Positions 1-9,187 of a stretch of DNA of 64,000 nucleotides are shown here, in pieces. The position numbers and the translations under genes are program-made. The notes under the pieces were generated by a model. It did not search any database and had not been told where the DNA came from. It saw only the letters and a program-made list of their open reading frames with translations. Source of the stretch: Nitrosomonas ureae (lineage in GTDB: Bacteria > Pseudomonadota > Gammaproteobacteria > Burkholderiales > Nitrosomonadaceae); NCBI RefSeq assembly GCF_900206265.1, contig NZ_LT907782.1, positions 1 through 64,000 on the forward strand, read 5' to 3'. Position 1 is the stretch's first letter; each line of letters starts with the position of its first letter.

Positions 1-262
1 GCCCTGTTGCAAAAATGTACAGAGCAAGACGTAAAGTAAACTGCATCGGATCATCACAAAAATAAACGGGTGAATCATATCTCAATCCACTTCAGATCTG
101 CCATAACCCGTTGACTGAGAAACTATCTACTGCATTGGTAATAGAGCGCTATATGACGACTATTCATGTTTCAGCAATAAAGGGGATGATTCCTTCCTTA
201 TTCCCAATATTGGATTCAGATAATACCAATGATAATTCATTCATGGAAATTTGGAGCTTGCC
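1..262. other. Non-coding leader before flhB
   Basis: No convincing coding frame is visible. The first bases (GCCCTGTTGCAAAA) resemble the terminal repeats of some insertion sequences, so an element may end at the window edge, but its partner lies outside and cannot be checked. A GGAG ribosome-binding site for flhB sits at 253-256. Confidence 0.35.
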
Positions 263-1402
263 ATGTCTGAAGAAAGTGATTTAGAACGTACGGAAGAGGC
301 CACGCCCAGGCGCCTGGAGAAGGCGCGGGAAGAAGGCCAGGTGGTGCGTTCTCAAGAGCTTACTTCATTTACTTTGTTGATGGCTGCAGCTGTCGGGATA
401 TTGATGCTGGGCTCGGCTTTAATGGAAAAGCTGGTGAAAATCATGCAATCCGGTATGCAACTGGATCGGGAACTGGCGTTTCAGTCTGAATTGATGATCA
501 ATCGTTTTTATGAATTTGCGATTGAAGGTTTGATCTCGATGGCTCCATTGCTGTTTTTGCTTTTGGTCGTAGCATTTTTTGCTCCCATGCTGCTGAGTGG
601 CTGGCTTGTCAGTGCTAAGGCGGTTATTCCCGATTTCAAACGCATTGATCCGATAAAAGGTTTTGGTCGTATTTTCTCAATGCGTAGCCTGATAGAACTT
701 GTTAAGGCCATCCTTAAAACCATACTCATCGGAGGGGTGGCGGCATTGGTTATTTGGCATAACAAAGACTCCGTGATGGCGTTGCTAACAGTATCTATTG
801 ACTTGGGAATTAGCCGCACCGGTGATTTCCTGGCAATGAGCTTTCTGCTGATTATCAGCGCAATGATCATAATAGTTGCGGTTGACGTGCCTTTTCAAAT
901 TTGGGAACACGCGAAGCAATTACGTATGACGAAAGAAGACGTGCGTAAAGAATACAAGGAAAGCGAAGGCGATCCATACGTTAAGGCCCGCATCCGTAAC
1001 CTGCAAAGGGAGGCGGCACGCCGTCGCATGATGTCTGAAATTCCCAAAGCAGATGTCATTGTCACCAATCCTACACACTATGCCGTGGCATTGCGTTATC
1101 AGAGTAACATGCGTGCCCCCAAAGTTGTTGCTAAAGGAGTGCATTTACTGGCTGCACGTATTCGGGAGATCGCTACGGAGCATCGCATACCCATTCTTGA
1201 GGCACCGCCCCTTGCACGGGCTTTGTATCACCACACGGAACTGGAAAGCGAAATACCGGAAAAACTGTATACCGCAGTGGCCGAGGTTCTGGCTTACGTT
1301 TTTCAGTTACGGCGATATAAAGAATATGGCGGTACTGAACCGAGGCCACCGGTTGATGTGCCTGTTCCGGAGGAGCTGGATCAGGCGAACCTTGCGGTTT
1401 AG
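263..1402 (+). CDS. flhB: Flagellar export switch protein FlhB
   Basis: FlhB is the inner-membrane component of the flagellar type III export gate that switches substrate specificity from rod/hook to filament proteins. The N-terminal half carries the charged leader (ERTEEATPRR) and four hydrophobic segments, and the cytoplasmic half contains the autocleavage motif Asn-Pro-Thr-His at residues 269-272, the position known in Salmonella. A TTG lies in frame 12 bases upstream, but the ATG at 263 is preceded by GGAG at 253-256 and gives the family-typical MSEESD-type start, so I prefer it. It leads the block flhB-flhA-flhF-flhG-fliA. Length (about 379 residues) is normal. Confidence 0.96.
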   Translation: MSEESDLERTEEATPRRLEKAREEGQVVRSQELTSFTLLMAAAVGILMLGSALMEKLVKIMQSGMQLDRELAFQSELMINRFYEFAIEGLISMAPLLFLLLVVAFFAPMLLSGWLVSAKAVIPDFKRIDPIKGFGRIFSMRSLIELVKAILKTILIGGVAALVIWHNKDSVMALLTVSIDLGISRTGDFLAMSFLLIISAMIIIVAVDVPFQIWEHAKQLRMTKEDVRKEYKESEGDPYVKARIRNLQREAARRRMMSEIPKADVIVTNPTHYAVALRYQSNMRAPKVVAKGVHLLAARIREIATEHRIPILEAPPLARALYHHTELESEIPEKLYTAVAEVLAYVFQLRRYKEYGGTEPRPPVDVPVPEELDQANLAV

Positions 1403-1456
1403 TTGAATGGGTAGCCTTTAAATTAATTTTTCTTTAAGTTTTTTATTGCGGAAACT

Positions 1457-3538
1457 ATGAATACTGCGATTGCATTGTCATCTTTAGCAAATATTAGTAA
1501 TTTCAGGACCTTGGCTGGACCGGTTCTGATTATTATGATCCTGGCCATGATGGTGTTGCCATTGCCGCCTTTTATACTGGATCTATTGTTTACCTTTAAT
1601 ATTGCTATCGCCATTATTGTGCTCATGGTGAGTTTATACACTAAGAATCCGCTTGATTTTGCAGTATTCCCGACCATCCTGCTAATTACAACTTTATTAC
1701 GATTATCGTTAAATATCGCTTCAACCCGGGTTGTTTTGCTTGATGGACATACCGGGCCTGATGCTGCCGGTAAAGTGATCGAGGCATTCGGACACTTTCT
1801 GGTGGGTGGGAATTATGCAGTCGGTCTGGTGGTATTCATCATTCTGGTAGTCATCAACTTCGTCGTGATTACAAAAGGTGCGGGGCGTATCGCTGAAGTC
1901 AGCGCGCGTTTTACACTGGATGCCATGCCCGGCAAACAAATGGCTATTGATGCCGATCTGAATGCTGGATTAATTGGCGAGGAAGAAGCGCGTAAACGTA
2001 GGCAGGTTATTTCTCAGGAGGCCGATTTTTATGGATCCATGGATGGTGCCAGTAAGTTTGTGCGCGGTGATGCGATTGCCGGCATATTGATTATGCTGAT
2101 TACCATTGTCGGTGGATTGACGGTCGGTGTCATGCAGCACGATATGGAATTAAGCTCAGCAGCGAAGAACTATACTTTGTTAACGATTGGTGATGGTCTG
2201 GTGGGTCAAATTCCGGCATTGATTATTTCTACCGCTGCGGGTTTGGTGGTGAGCCGTGTGACGACTGATCAAGATCTGGGTGAGCAGGTTTTAAGTCAGC
2301 TATTTAATCAACCGCAAGTATTGGTGATTACCGCCACAATTTTAGCTGTGATGGGACTTATTCCGGGAATGCCGAATTTTGTGTTTCTTTTTATTGCTTC
2401 CGCCCTGGGTGCAATAGCGTATTGGAAGAAAAAAACCCCAATCACGCAACCGATTGAGCCTATTGTTCCGGAAATACCAACGATTGAAAAGACTGATGCC
2501 AGTTGGAATGATGTAACTCCAATCGATACATTAGGACTAGAAGTCGGCTATCGTTTGATTCCTTTGGTCGATAAAGCGCAGCAAGGGGATCTGCTCAAAA
2601 GAATTAATGGCATACGCAGGAAATTTGCTCAGGAAATCGGCTTTCTCCCACCTGTGATACATATCAGGGATAACCTGGAGCTACGACCTAACGCTTATCG
2701 TATTACGTTAAAAGGTTCCGTCATTGGTCAGGGGGAGTCCTACTCCGGTATGTATCTGGCGATAAATCCAGGACAGGTCACGATGCAATTACCCGGCACA
2801 GCTACCAATGACCCGGCATTCGGGTTGCCGGCAGTGTGGATCGAAGCTGCTTTCCGTGAACAGGCACAATTGCATGGCTACACTGTGGTTGATGCCAGCA
2901 CGGTAGTAACGACGCATATCAATCACTTGATCCATGCGCACGCTGCTGAATTATTAGGCAGACAGGAATTGCAGAAATTACTGGATCATCTTAATACACA
3001 ATTTCCCAAACTTATTGAAGATCTGGTTCCAAAATTATTACCGCTCTCAACGGTGCAGAAAGTTTTGCATAACTTGCTGCAGGAGAGTGTTCATATCCGG
3101 GATATGCGTACCATTATCGACGTTTTGACTGAGCATGCAGTTCAAACCCAGGACGCTATCGAGCTGACTGCAATTGTCAGAACAGCCTTGGGGCGCGCTA
3201 TTCTCGATCAATACTATCCTGCAGGCTCAGATGTGCAGGTGATGAGTTTGCATCACGAATTGGAAAATATTCTTAGCCAGGTAATGCAAACTGGCGCAGG
3301 GCAAGGCGCCGGGATTGAGCCCGGGCTTGCCGATACGTTGTTGAAAGAAGCTCACAGTGCAGCACAGCAGCAAGAGAAGCTCGGATTGCCGATTGTATTG
3401 CTTGTTCCGGGGGCTATTCGCTTTTTACTGGCTAGATTTTTACGCCGAGCACTGCCTCAATTAAGAGTATTGGCTCATTCCGAAATTCCCGATTCAAGAA
3501 GAATCAAGATCACTTCCGTCGTTGGAGGTAACAAATGA
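1457..3538 (+). CDS. flhA: Flagellar export gate protein FlhA
   Basis: FlhA is the large export-gate subunit of the flagellar secretion system; its cytoplasmic domain binds chaperone-substrate complexes. The 693-residue protein has about eight hydrophobic segments in the first 330 residues, the FHIPEP family signature (EVSARFTLDAMPGKQM) near residues 144-160, and a C-terminal cytoplasmic domain. Length is family-typical. The gene starts 54 bp after flhB and its stop overlaps the flhF start by 4 bp (ATGA), indicating translational coupling. Confidence 0.97.
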   Translation: MNTAIALSSLANISNFRTLAGPVLIIMILAMMVLPLPPFILDLLFTFNIAIAIIVLMVSLYTKNPLDFAVFPTILLITTLLRLSLNIASTRVVLLDGHTGPDAAGKVIEAFGHFLVGGNYAVGLVVFIILVVINFVVITKGAGRIAEVSARFTLDAMPGKQMAIDADLNAGLIGEEEARKRRQVISQEADFYGSMDGASKFVRGDAIAGILIMLITIVGGLTVGVMQHDMELSSAAKNYTLLTIGDGLVGQIPALIISTAAGLVVSRVTTDQDLGEQVLSQLFNQPQVLVITATILAVMGLIPGMPNFVFLFIASALGAIAYWKKKTPITQPIEPIVPEIPTIEKTDASWNDVTPIDTLGLEVGYRLIPLVDKAQQGDLLKRINGIRRKFAQEIGFLPPVIHIRDNLELRPNAYRITLKGSVIGQGESYSGMYLAINPGQVTMQLPGTATNDPAFGLPAVWIEAAFREQAQLHGYTVVDASTVVTTHINHLIHAHAAELLGRQELQKLLDHLNTQFPKLIEDLVPKLLPLSTVQKVLHNLLQESVHIRDMRTIIDVLTEHAVQTQDAIELTAIVRTALGRAILDQYYPAGSDVQVMSLHHELENILSQVMQTGAGQGAGIEPGLADTLLKEAHSAAQQQEKLGLPIVLLVPGAIRFLLARFLRRALPQLRVLAHSEIPDSRRIKITSVVGGNK

Positions 3539-4836
3539 AAGTAAAGCGTTATATTGCATCTACATCCCGAGAAGCCATGCGCCAGGTTAAAGAAGAGCTT
3601 GGCGACAATGCCGTCATATTGTCCAATAGAAAAACCAGAGATGGTGTGGAAATCATGGCATTGGCTGATTCTGAAATGTCTAATCTAGTGCCATCACAGC
3701 CCTTACCTGCTTCACCTTCAGCGAATGCTGCTTACTATGAACAAAATAAAGAACTGAGTAAAGAAATCGCTTCTGCTGAATCATATTCGGAATTGCTTGC
3801 GTTAACGAGTGATCAGGAAGGCATCAGAAAAAGCACGAATGATGTAATGACAGCTTCATTTGCACGCGACATTATTGCTGAAATTCAAGCCATGAAAAAT
3901 GCGCTGGAAGATCAGTTGAATGCTGTTGCATGGGGAAATTTTATCCAACGTAAGCCGGAGAAATTGAAACTGCTTCGCACTTTGCTGGATTCAGGTTTTA
4001 GCCCGTTATTATCACGCCGGTTAGTGGAGAAATTACCCCCTGAGCTTGATTACGAGTTGAGTCTGAAGCAGGCAATGTCGGCATTAGCTTTTAATCTACA
4101 TACTGTTGCCAGCGATGAAATAATAGAAAAGGGCGGCATTTATGCATTGATCGGCCCCACAGGCGTTGGTAAAACGACTACGACTGCAAAATTGGCGGCT
4201 CGTTGTGTAATCCGGCATGGCGCGGATAGGGTGGCATTACTCACGACTGACAGCTACCGCATTGGTGGTCATGAACAGTTGAGAATCTATGGGCGATTAT
4301 TAGGTATTCCGGTGCGTACGATTAAAGATACTGAAGATTTGCAATTGACACTATCGGAACTGAGAAACAAGCATATGGTGTTAATTGATACTGTTGGGAT
4401 GAGTCAGCGTGATCAAATGCTTGCCGAGCAGATTACCATGTTGAGTAATTGTGGTACCGATATCAAACGCATGCTGATATTAAGTGCTGCATCCAATGGG
4501 AAAACACTGGATGAGGTGATTTCTGCCTATCATAAAAATGGTATTTACGGCTGTATCATCACAAAAGTCGATGAAGCTGCGAGCTTGGGTGTGGCACTGG
4601 ATGCCGTTATTCGCAGAAAATTAGTGCTGCATTATGTCGCCAACGGACAGAAGGTTCCGGAAGATATTCACGCAGCTAATCCGCGTTATTTATTGCATCG
4701 TATTTTTAAATCCACTCCTGGTGATTCGGCTTTTACTTTGCAAGATGCCGAATTTGCTTTGGTAATGGCGACAAAGAATAGTACTGAAACAGTGCAAACT
4801 GGAAAGAAATCATCGGCGGGATTCTTCCATGACTAA
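3535..4836 (+). CDS. flhF: Flagellar SRP-like GTPase FlhF
   Basis: FlhF is an SRP-family GTPase that controls where, and how many, polar flagella are built. The N-terminal region (MKVKRYIASTSREAMRQVKEELGDNAVILSNR in part) matches the B domain. The P-loop GPTGVGKTTT is near residues 206-215, followed by DSYRIGG, DTVGM and TKVDE motifs of the NG domain. It overlaps flhA by 4 bp and flhG by 8 bp. The presence of both FlhF and FlhG suggests polar flagellation. Confidence 0.95.
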   Translation: MKVKRYIASTSREAMRQVKEELGDNAVILSNRKTRDGVEIMALADSEMSNLVPSQPLPASPSANAAYYEQNKELSKEIASAESYSELLALTSDQEGIRKSTNDVMTASFARDIIAEIQAMKNALEDQLNAVAWGNFIQRKPEKLKLLRTLLDSGFSPLLSRRLVEKLPPELDYELSLKQAMSALAFNLHTVASDEIIEKGGIYALIGPTGVGKTTTTAKLAARCVIRHGADRVALLTTDSYRIGGHEQLRIYGRLLGIPVRTIKDTEDLQLTLSELRNKHMVLIDTVGMSQRDQMLAEQITMLSNCGTDIKRMLILSAASNGKTLDEVISAYHKNGIYGCIITKVDEAASLGVALDAVIRRKLVLHYVANGQKVPEDIHAANPRYLLHRIFKSTPGDSAFTLQDAEFALVMATKNSTETVQTGKKSSAGFFHD

Positions 4837-5725
4837 ATTGATGCTACACGATCAGGCGATGGGGTTACGCAAACTACCATCATTCCAGGCACCTGATTCA
4901 GCTCGTGTTTTTACTATCGCAGGAGGAAAGTCCAGAATTGGAAAAACCAGTATTGTTGTGAATCTGGCCGTCGCTTTGGCTCGGAAGGGACGGCGCGTAT
5001 TGCTGATTGATGAGAATCCTTGTCATAACAACATTTGTACCAATCTGGGATTGCGGGCACGCTTTGATTTACTCCATGTGATTTATAAGGATAAAAAGTT
5101 AAACCAGGTACTTTTGCAGGGTCCTGAGAATATCGCCATATTATCCGCCATGCGCGGTATCCATGCACTAAACAAGTTGAATCCGCTCGAACAAGACTGG
5201 CTTGTCAGAAGTTTCTCAGAGTTAACTCATTCCGTTGACATTGTTTTGATAGATACGGCTATTGCAGGAACAACACATGTATTACCACTAAGTTTGGCCT
5301 CGGAGCAGGTGATGATGGTGATCTCGGGATCAGCCGCATCCCTTACGGGTGCGTATGTACTGATTAAGATCATGAGCCAGGAGTATACGAGAAGGCATTT
5401 TCTCATATTGGTGAATAAGGCGGGGTCGGAAGCTGAATCGTTTGCAATTTACCAAAATTTTTACAAAGTAGCTCGTCAATATCTATCGGTAACGCTTGAA
5501 TATGCTGGCTATATTCCAAACGACGAGAGATTGCGCAGTTCAACACAATTATGTAAGCCTGTGCTGGAAACATACCCGTCTTCACAGGCTGCAATTTGTT
5601 TTGGGCAGGTAGTGCAAAATATTTTACGCTCCTCTTGCCCAGATAAGTATCACGGGGGGATTGATAATTTCATACAACGATTGATTCAAACAAGTCATCT
5701 GAGTATGGCCAATTTTATGGTGTGA
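4829..5725 (+). CDS. flhG: MinD-like ATPase FlhG (FleN), flagellar number regulator
   Basis: FlhG/FleN is a MinD/ParA-type ATPase that counteracts FlhF and limits flagellar number. A deviant Walker A motif is seen at residues 31-40 (GGKSRIGKTS; signature lysine kept, though the usual KGGVGKT is written K-S-R-I-G-K-T), followed by VLLIDENPC (Walker A') and VLIDTA. The 298-residue length fits. It overlaps flhF by 8 bp and its stop overlaps the proposed GTG start of fliA. An in-frame ATG at 4841 is an alternative start. The gene is otherwise ordinary. Confidence 0.92.
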   Translation: MTKLMLHDQAMGLRKLPSFQAPDSARVFTIAGGKSRIGKTSIVVNLAVALARKGRRVLLIDENPCHNNICTNLGLRARFDLLHVIYKDKKLNQVLLQGPENIAILSAMRGIHALNKLNPLEQDWLVRSFSELTHSVDIVLIDTAIAGTTHVLPLSLASEQVMMVISGSAASLTGAYVLIKIMSQEYTRRHFLILVNKAGSEAESFAIYQNFYKVARQYLSVTLEYAGYIPNDERLRSSTQLCKPVLETYPSSQAAICFGQVVQNILRSSCPDKYHGGIDNFIQRLIQTSHLSMANFMV

Positions 5726-6447
5726 TTGATATGTATACTGCGACTGGAACTAAAGCAATTGATAAAGATCAGTTTATAGCTGAATTTACGCCACTGGTGA
5801 AACGTATTGCCTACCACATGATGACTCGATTACCCGCTAGTGTTCAGGTTGATGATCTGATTCAAGCCGGTATGATTGGTTTGCTAGATGCTATCAATCG
5901 TTATGAGGGTTCATACGGGCGGCAATTTGAGAGTTATGCGGCACAGCGCATACGGGGTTCAATATTGGATGAGTTGCGCGAGGCGGATTGGTTGCCGCGC
6001 AGTATACGAAAAAAAATGCGCCGTATTGAAGCAGCTGTGAATTTATTAGAACAGCGCAATGGTTGCGCGCCTAATGAACTGGATTTGGCCAAAGAATTAG
6101 ATATGTCACTGGACGAATACCATGAGACCTTGCAAAGCGCACGAGGTGCACAATTAATTTATTACGAAGATTTTCAACAAGATGATGAAGAGCCTTTCTT
6201 GGATCGTTTATTTATCAACTCTGAGGGAGATCCCTTAAATGCGCTGTTGGATGAGAATTTTCGCAACCAGCTAATTGCCGCGATTGATAATTTGCCTCCC
6301 CGGGAAAAACAAATGATGGGGATGCATTATGAGCAGGAAATGAATTTAAGAGAGATAGGCGAAGTGCTTGGAGTCAGCGAGTCCAGAGTTTGTCAACTGC
6401 ATACTCAAGCTGTTGCAAGGCTTCGCAGTCGTTTGAGAAATCTTTGA
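5722..6447 (+). CDS. fliA: Flagellar sigma factor FliA (sigma-28)
   Basis: RNA polymerase sigma factor for late flagellar and chemotaxis genes. Region 2 (LVKRIAYHMMTRLPASVQVDDLIQAG in part) and region 4 (LPPREKQMMGMHYEQE...LGVSESRVCQLH in part) are clear. Two starts are possible: GTG at 5722, overlapping the flhG stop, or ATG at 5731. The N-terminus MIDMYTATG from the GTG aligns in length with known FliA N-termini (MNSLYTAEG), so GTG is chosen. A sigma-28 type promoter upstream of flgM in this window is a likely target, and FlgM is its anti-sigma partner. Confidence 0.95.
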   Translation: MIDMYTATGTKAIDKDQFIAEFTPLVKRIAYHMMTRLPASVQVDDLIQAGMIGLLDAINRYEGSYGRQFESYAAQRIRGSILDELREADWLPRSIRKKMRRIEAAVNLLEQRNGCAPNELDLAKELDMSLDEYHETLQSARGAQLIYYEDFQQDDEEPFLDRLFINSEGDPLNALLDENFRNQLIAAIDNLPPREKQMMGMHYEQEMNLREIGEVLGVSESRVCQLHTQAVARLRSRLRNL

Positions 6448-6510
6448 GAAGCAAGAAATACTGATTATCCGGTGATCTGATTGGATTTTGGGATGAATAA
6501 AAAATCAAAG

Positions 6511-7251
6511 ATGGATGTGAATAGTGTCGCCGGTATTGTATTGGCTTTTGTTGCGATCATCGGCGGGCAATTTCTTGAAGGAGGGCATGTAGGATCTTTA
6601 CTGCAGGTAGCAGCTTTTCTAATTGTTATGGGAGGGACTATTGGCGCTGTGTTATTGCAAAGCCCAGTCAAAGTTTTCGTTAATGGAGTGAAAATGGTCA
6701 GTTGGGTGTTTTACCCGCCTGAAAACTCTCCCCAGATTTTAATTAAGCAAGTTGTCAATTGGTCTAATATTTCACGCAAAGAAGGCATGTTGGCGCTGGA
6801 ATCGTATATACCTGCAGCCAAAGACACATTCTCAAAAAAAGGCTTGCAATTGCTTGCTGATGGCAGTACGCCGGAGAAATTACGCGAAGTCTTGGAAATT
6901 GATATCACGGCCTTAGAGACACATCAACGGCAATCCGCACGAATCTGGGAAGCAGCTGGTGGTTATGCGCCCACCATTGGCATTCTGGGCGCTGTGCTGG
7001 GTCTGATTCATGTAATGGAAAATTTATCGGATCCCAGTTTGCTGGGTAGCGGCATTGCAGTGGCTTTTGTGGCAACCATTTATGGTGTTGGATTGGCCAA
7101 TCTCGTTTTCTTGCCAATTTCAAATAAGCTGAAAAATATTATTGGTGAGCATGTCGTTATGCAAGAAATGCTGATGGATGGCTTTGTCGCGATCGCAAAC
7201 GGTGAGAATCCTCGACTGATAGAAAGCCGATTGAAAGGATACTATATTTAA
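6511..7251 (+). CDS. motC: Flagellar stator protein MotC (MotA/PomA family)
   Basis: MotA-type proton channel subunit of a second-type stator, paired with the MotD-type gene downstream. The protein begins with a membrane segment (IVLAFVAIIGGQFLEGGHV) and a second one follows; a large cytoplasmic loop and two later helices (ILGAVLGLIHVM and VAFVATIYGVGLANLV) complete the four-helix MotA fold. A TTG and an ATG lie 30 and 18 bases further upstream in frame, but the ATG at 6511 gives the 246-residue length and MDV start typical of MotC. It is 36 bp before motD. Confidence 0.9.
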   Translation: MDVNSVAGIVLAFVAIIGGQFLEGGHVGSLLQVAAFLIVMGGTIGAVLLQSPVKVFVNGVKMVSWVFYPPENSPQILIKQVVNWSNISRKEGMLALESYIPAAKDTFSKKGLQLLADGSTPEKLREVLEIDITALETHQRQSARIWEAAGGYAPTIGILGAVLGLIHVMENLSDPSLLGSGIAVAFVATIYGVGLANLVFLPISNKLKNIIGEHVVMQEMLMDGFVAIANGENPRLIESRLKGYYI

Positions 7252-7287
7252 TACTCTTCAAGTGTTGATTTAATCATAAGCTATTGA

Positions 7288-8082
7288 ATGATAAATAGAA
7301 GAAAGAAAATAAATGAGAGTCCGCTCGAAAATCAGGAGCGCTGGCTTGTTTCCTATTCGGATTTTATAACCTTATTATTTGCTTTTTTCGTAGTAATGTA
7401 TGCAGTTTCATCGGTAAATGATGGAAAATATCGTGTGTTAAGTTCTTCATTGGTTACCGCGTTTAAAAATAGCAGCTCATCTATTTCTGAATCTCCACAA
7501 ACGACTGAGTTTTCACCGCTTCAAAATGAGCATTCAAATCAGGACAGCTTGATCAAGCTTGCAGATAATTTCAGTAATCAGAAAGCAAGAAAGCAAGAGA
7601 AAATGAAAGGTATGGCTAAGAATATTCTCCATGCGCTGGAACCATTGGTGAAGAATGGCCAAGTGAGAGTGACCCAAAATTCTTTAGGAATCACAGTTGA
7701 AATTAATGCCAGTGTTCTTTTCTCACCAGGGCAAGCTAAGCTTGCCGAAAACTCTATCTTATCACTTCAAGCGATTGCAAATGTGATCAAAGGCCACGAG
7801 CATGAAATTAATGTAGAAGGCCATACAGATAATTTACCTATAAATACAGAGAATTTTCCATCAAATTGGGAGTTATCTTCCGCACGTGCAAGCAGTGTAA
7901 TCAGGCTATTCATTGAAAAGGGCGTTGAAGCTCATCGGCTTACTGCAATAGGTTACGGTGAAAATAGACCAATAGAAAGCAATGAGACATTTGAAGGAAG
8001 AAAAAGAAATCGTCGCGTGACGGTCATGATCTTGTCGACGGATCCTGATAAGATAACGGAAATTCCCATCGCTGAAAATTAA
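7288..8082 (+). CDS. motD: Flagellar stator protein MotD (MotB family, OmpA-like)
   Basis: MotB-type stator subunit that anchors the motor to peptidoglycan. It has the MotB plug region with one membrane helix (about residues 25-45, SYSDFITLLFAFFVVMYAV) containing the proton-carrying Asp of YSDF, then a linker, and a C-terminal OmpA-like peptidoglycan-binding domain (about 150-250) with NVEGHTDNLP and NRRVTVMIL. The pairing with motC-type gene and the sequence start (NESPLENQERWLVSYSD) fit MotD. The convergent flgN ends 118 bp downstream. Confidence 0.92.
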   Translation: MINRRKKINESPLENQERWLVSYSDFITLLFAFFVVMYAVSSVNDGKYRVLSSSLVTAFKNSSSSISESPQTTEFSPLQNEHSNQDSLIKLADNFSNQKARKQEKMKGMAKNILHALEPLVKNGQVRVTQNSLGITVEINASVLFSPGQAKLAENSILSLQAIANVIKGHEHEINVEGHTDNLPINTENFPSNWELSSARASSVIRLFIEKGVEAHRLTAIGYGENRPIESNETFEGRKRNRRVTVMILSTDPDKITEIPIAEN

Positions 8083-8200
8083 GTGAAGGGATTCCTGAAT
8101 AGCTATGATTTCGGGCGACTTATAAATATATAGTATATAGTGGATTTGATTTAAGAATACGTATTTCTATTCTCGGAAGAGATTGTTCAAGGGGTATACC

Positions 8201-8665
8201 TTAGATATAGGTCTGACCTTTAGGTCCATAAAGTGCAACATTACCAGCTGCTCCATGAAGCGCAGCAAAAGACCGTAGATTGTGTTGCAGTCGGTTTGCA
8301 ATAATCAAGCCATTAGAATGAGTGAATTGTTGGGCCGTTTTGGCAAGATTTAATAATTCTTTCCATAAAGCTTTTATTTCGGAGAAACTGGAGTTTTGTA
8401 CCGCTAATTCATTTAGCCAAGAGTCTATACTCTTTCTTTCTGAAGGCAGTCCTATTTTCAGGAAAAAAACGTTACGATCATTATCGTGTTGTATTAGTTC
8501 TTGGATCAGTTTTATTTTATTGGAAGCGAGGCGATCTATTTCTTCTAGTCTTCCTTCAATAAGGGCACTTTCTTCTTTTTTAAGGATTTCTATAAAAATA
8601 CGTAGTGTATCGCTTTCGGTTTTCAATTCATTCATGAAGCGCGTAAAGTCTGTGTGGCAAGACAT
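8201..8665 (-). CDS. flgN: Flagellar chaperone FlgN
   Basis: FlgN-family export chaperone for the hook-filament junction proteins FlgK and FlgL. The 154-residue protein is predicted helical throughout with heptad-like regions (ESDTLRIFIEILKKEESALIEG) and a C-terminal NGLIIANRL element typical of the family. The start ATG at 8665 overlaps the flgM stop (TGATG); a GTG one codon earlier is an alternative. The gene is convergent to motD and forms a two-gene unit with flgM. Confidence 0.88.
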   Translation of the reverse strand: MSCHTDFTRFMNELKTESDTLRIFIEILKKEESALIEGRLEEIDRLASNKIKLIQELIQHDNDRNVFFLKIGLPSERKSIDSWLNELAVQNSSFSEIKALWKELLNLAKTAQQFTHSNGLIIANRLQHNLRSFAALHGAAGNVALYGPKGQTYI

Positions 8666-8970
8666 CACGCAGCACCTTTTTTGGATTGAATCAACTCTTT
8701 TACTGTTTCAAGCAATCTGTCGGCAACTACTTCCGGATTAATTTGAAAATTTCCTTCACTTATAGCTTGTTTTATTTCCTGAACACGTGCTGTATTTACA
8801 ATTGAGCCATTTTCAGTAGTACTGTCGATTGTTTGTAGTTTTGTAGCATTAGGACTTAAATGCACATTATTTTCTTGGTTCGTACTCGGATTCGGTGTGA
8901 TATCAGTACGTCTTTTTCCATCATTAACAGATACAATTGATACGGGCTGTAAAGATTTATCTATTTTCAT
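8665..8970 (-). CDS. flgM: Anti-sigma-28 factor FlgM
   Basis: FlgM binds FliA and is exported once the hook-basal body is complete. The 101-residue protein has a disordered, polar N-terminal half and the conserved helical C-terminus (RVQEIKQAISEGNFQINPEV in part, then VADRLLETVKELI) that contacts sigma-28. It is preceded by a sigma-28 promoter-like sequence at 9004-9030 on the same strand, giving the expected autoregulatory loop, and overlaps flgN. Confidence 0.9.
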   Translation of the reverse strand: MKIDKSLQPVSIVSVNDGKRRTDITPNPSTNQENNVHLSPNATKLQTIDSTTENGSIVNTARVQEIKQAISEGNFQINPEVVADRLLETVKELIQSKKGAA

Positions 8971-9003
8971 TTTTATAACCTCATGGCGAATTCATTAAAT
9001 ATT

Positions 9004-9030
9004 TTATCGACATCTTTATTTAGAACTTTA
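9004..9030 (-). promoter_or_regulatory. Sigma-28 (FliA) promoter for flgM-flgN
   Basis: Read on the minus strand, TAAA (9027-9030) is followed after exactly 15 bases by GTCGATAA (9004-9011). The FliA consensus is TAAA-N15-GCCGATAA, so only one position differs. The distance to the flgM start at 8970 leaves a leader of about 25 bases. The assignment is from consensus match and context; no transcript data were used. Confidence 0.75.
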
Positions 9031-9187
9031 GAATTAAAGTGCTTGCTGAAGCTCTGGATTATTAGAGAAAATGATTTACAATAGTCCTACGGTGTTAGTT
9101 GGTAGGAAGTTTAGGAGCTTTAAAGAAAATATATTTTTCGACTAGCTTCCCGATAGCCATGTTAATGTTATCTCTTGTTGTAAACCT

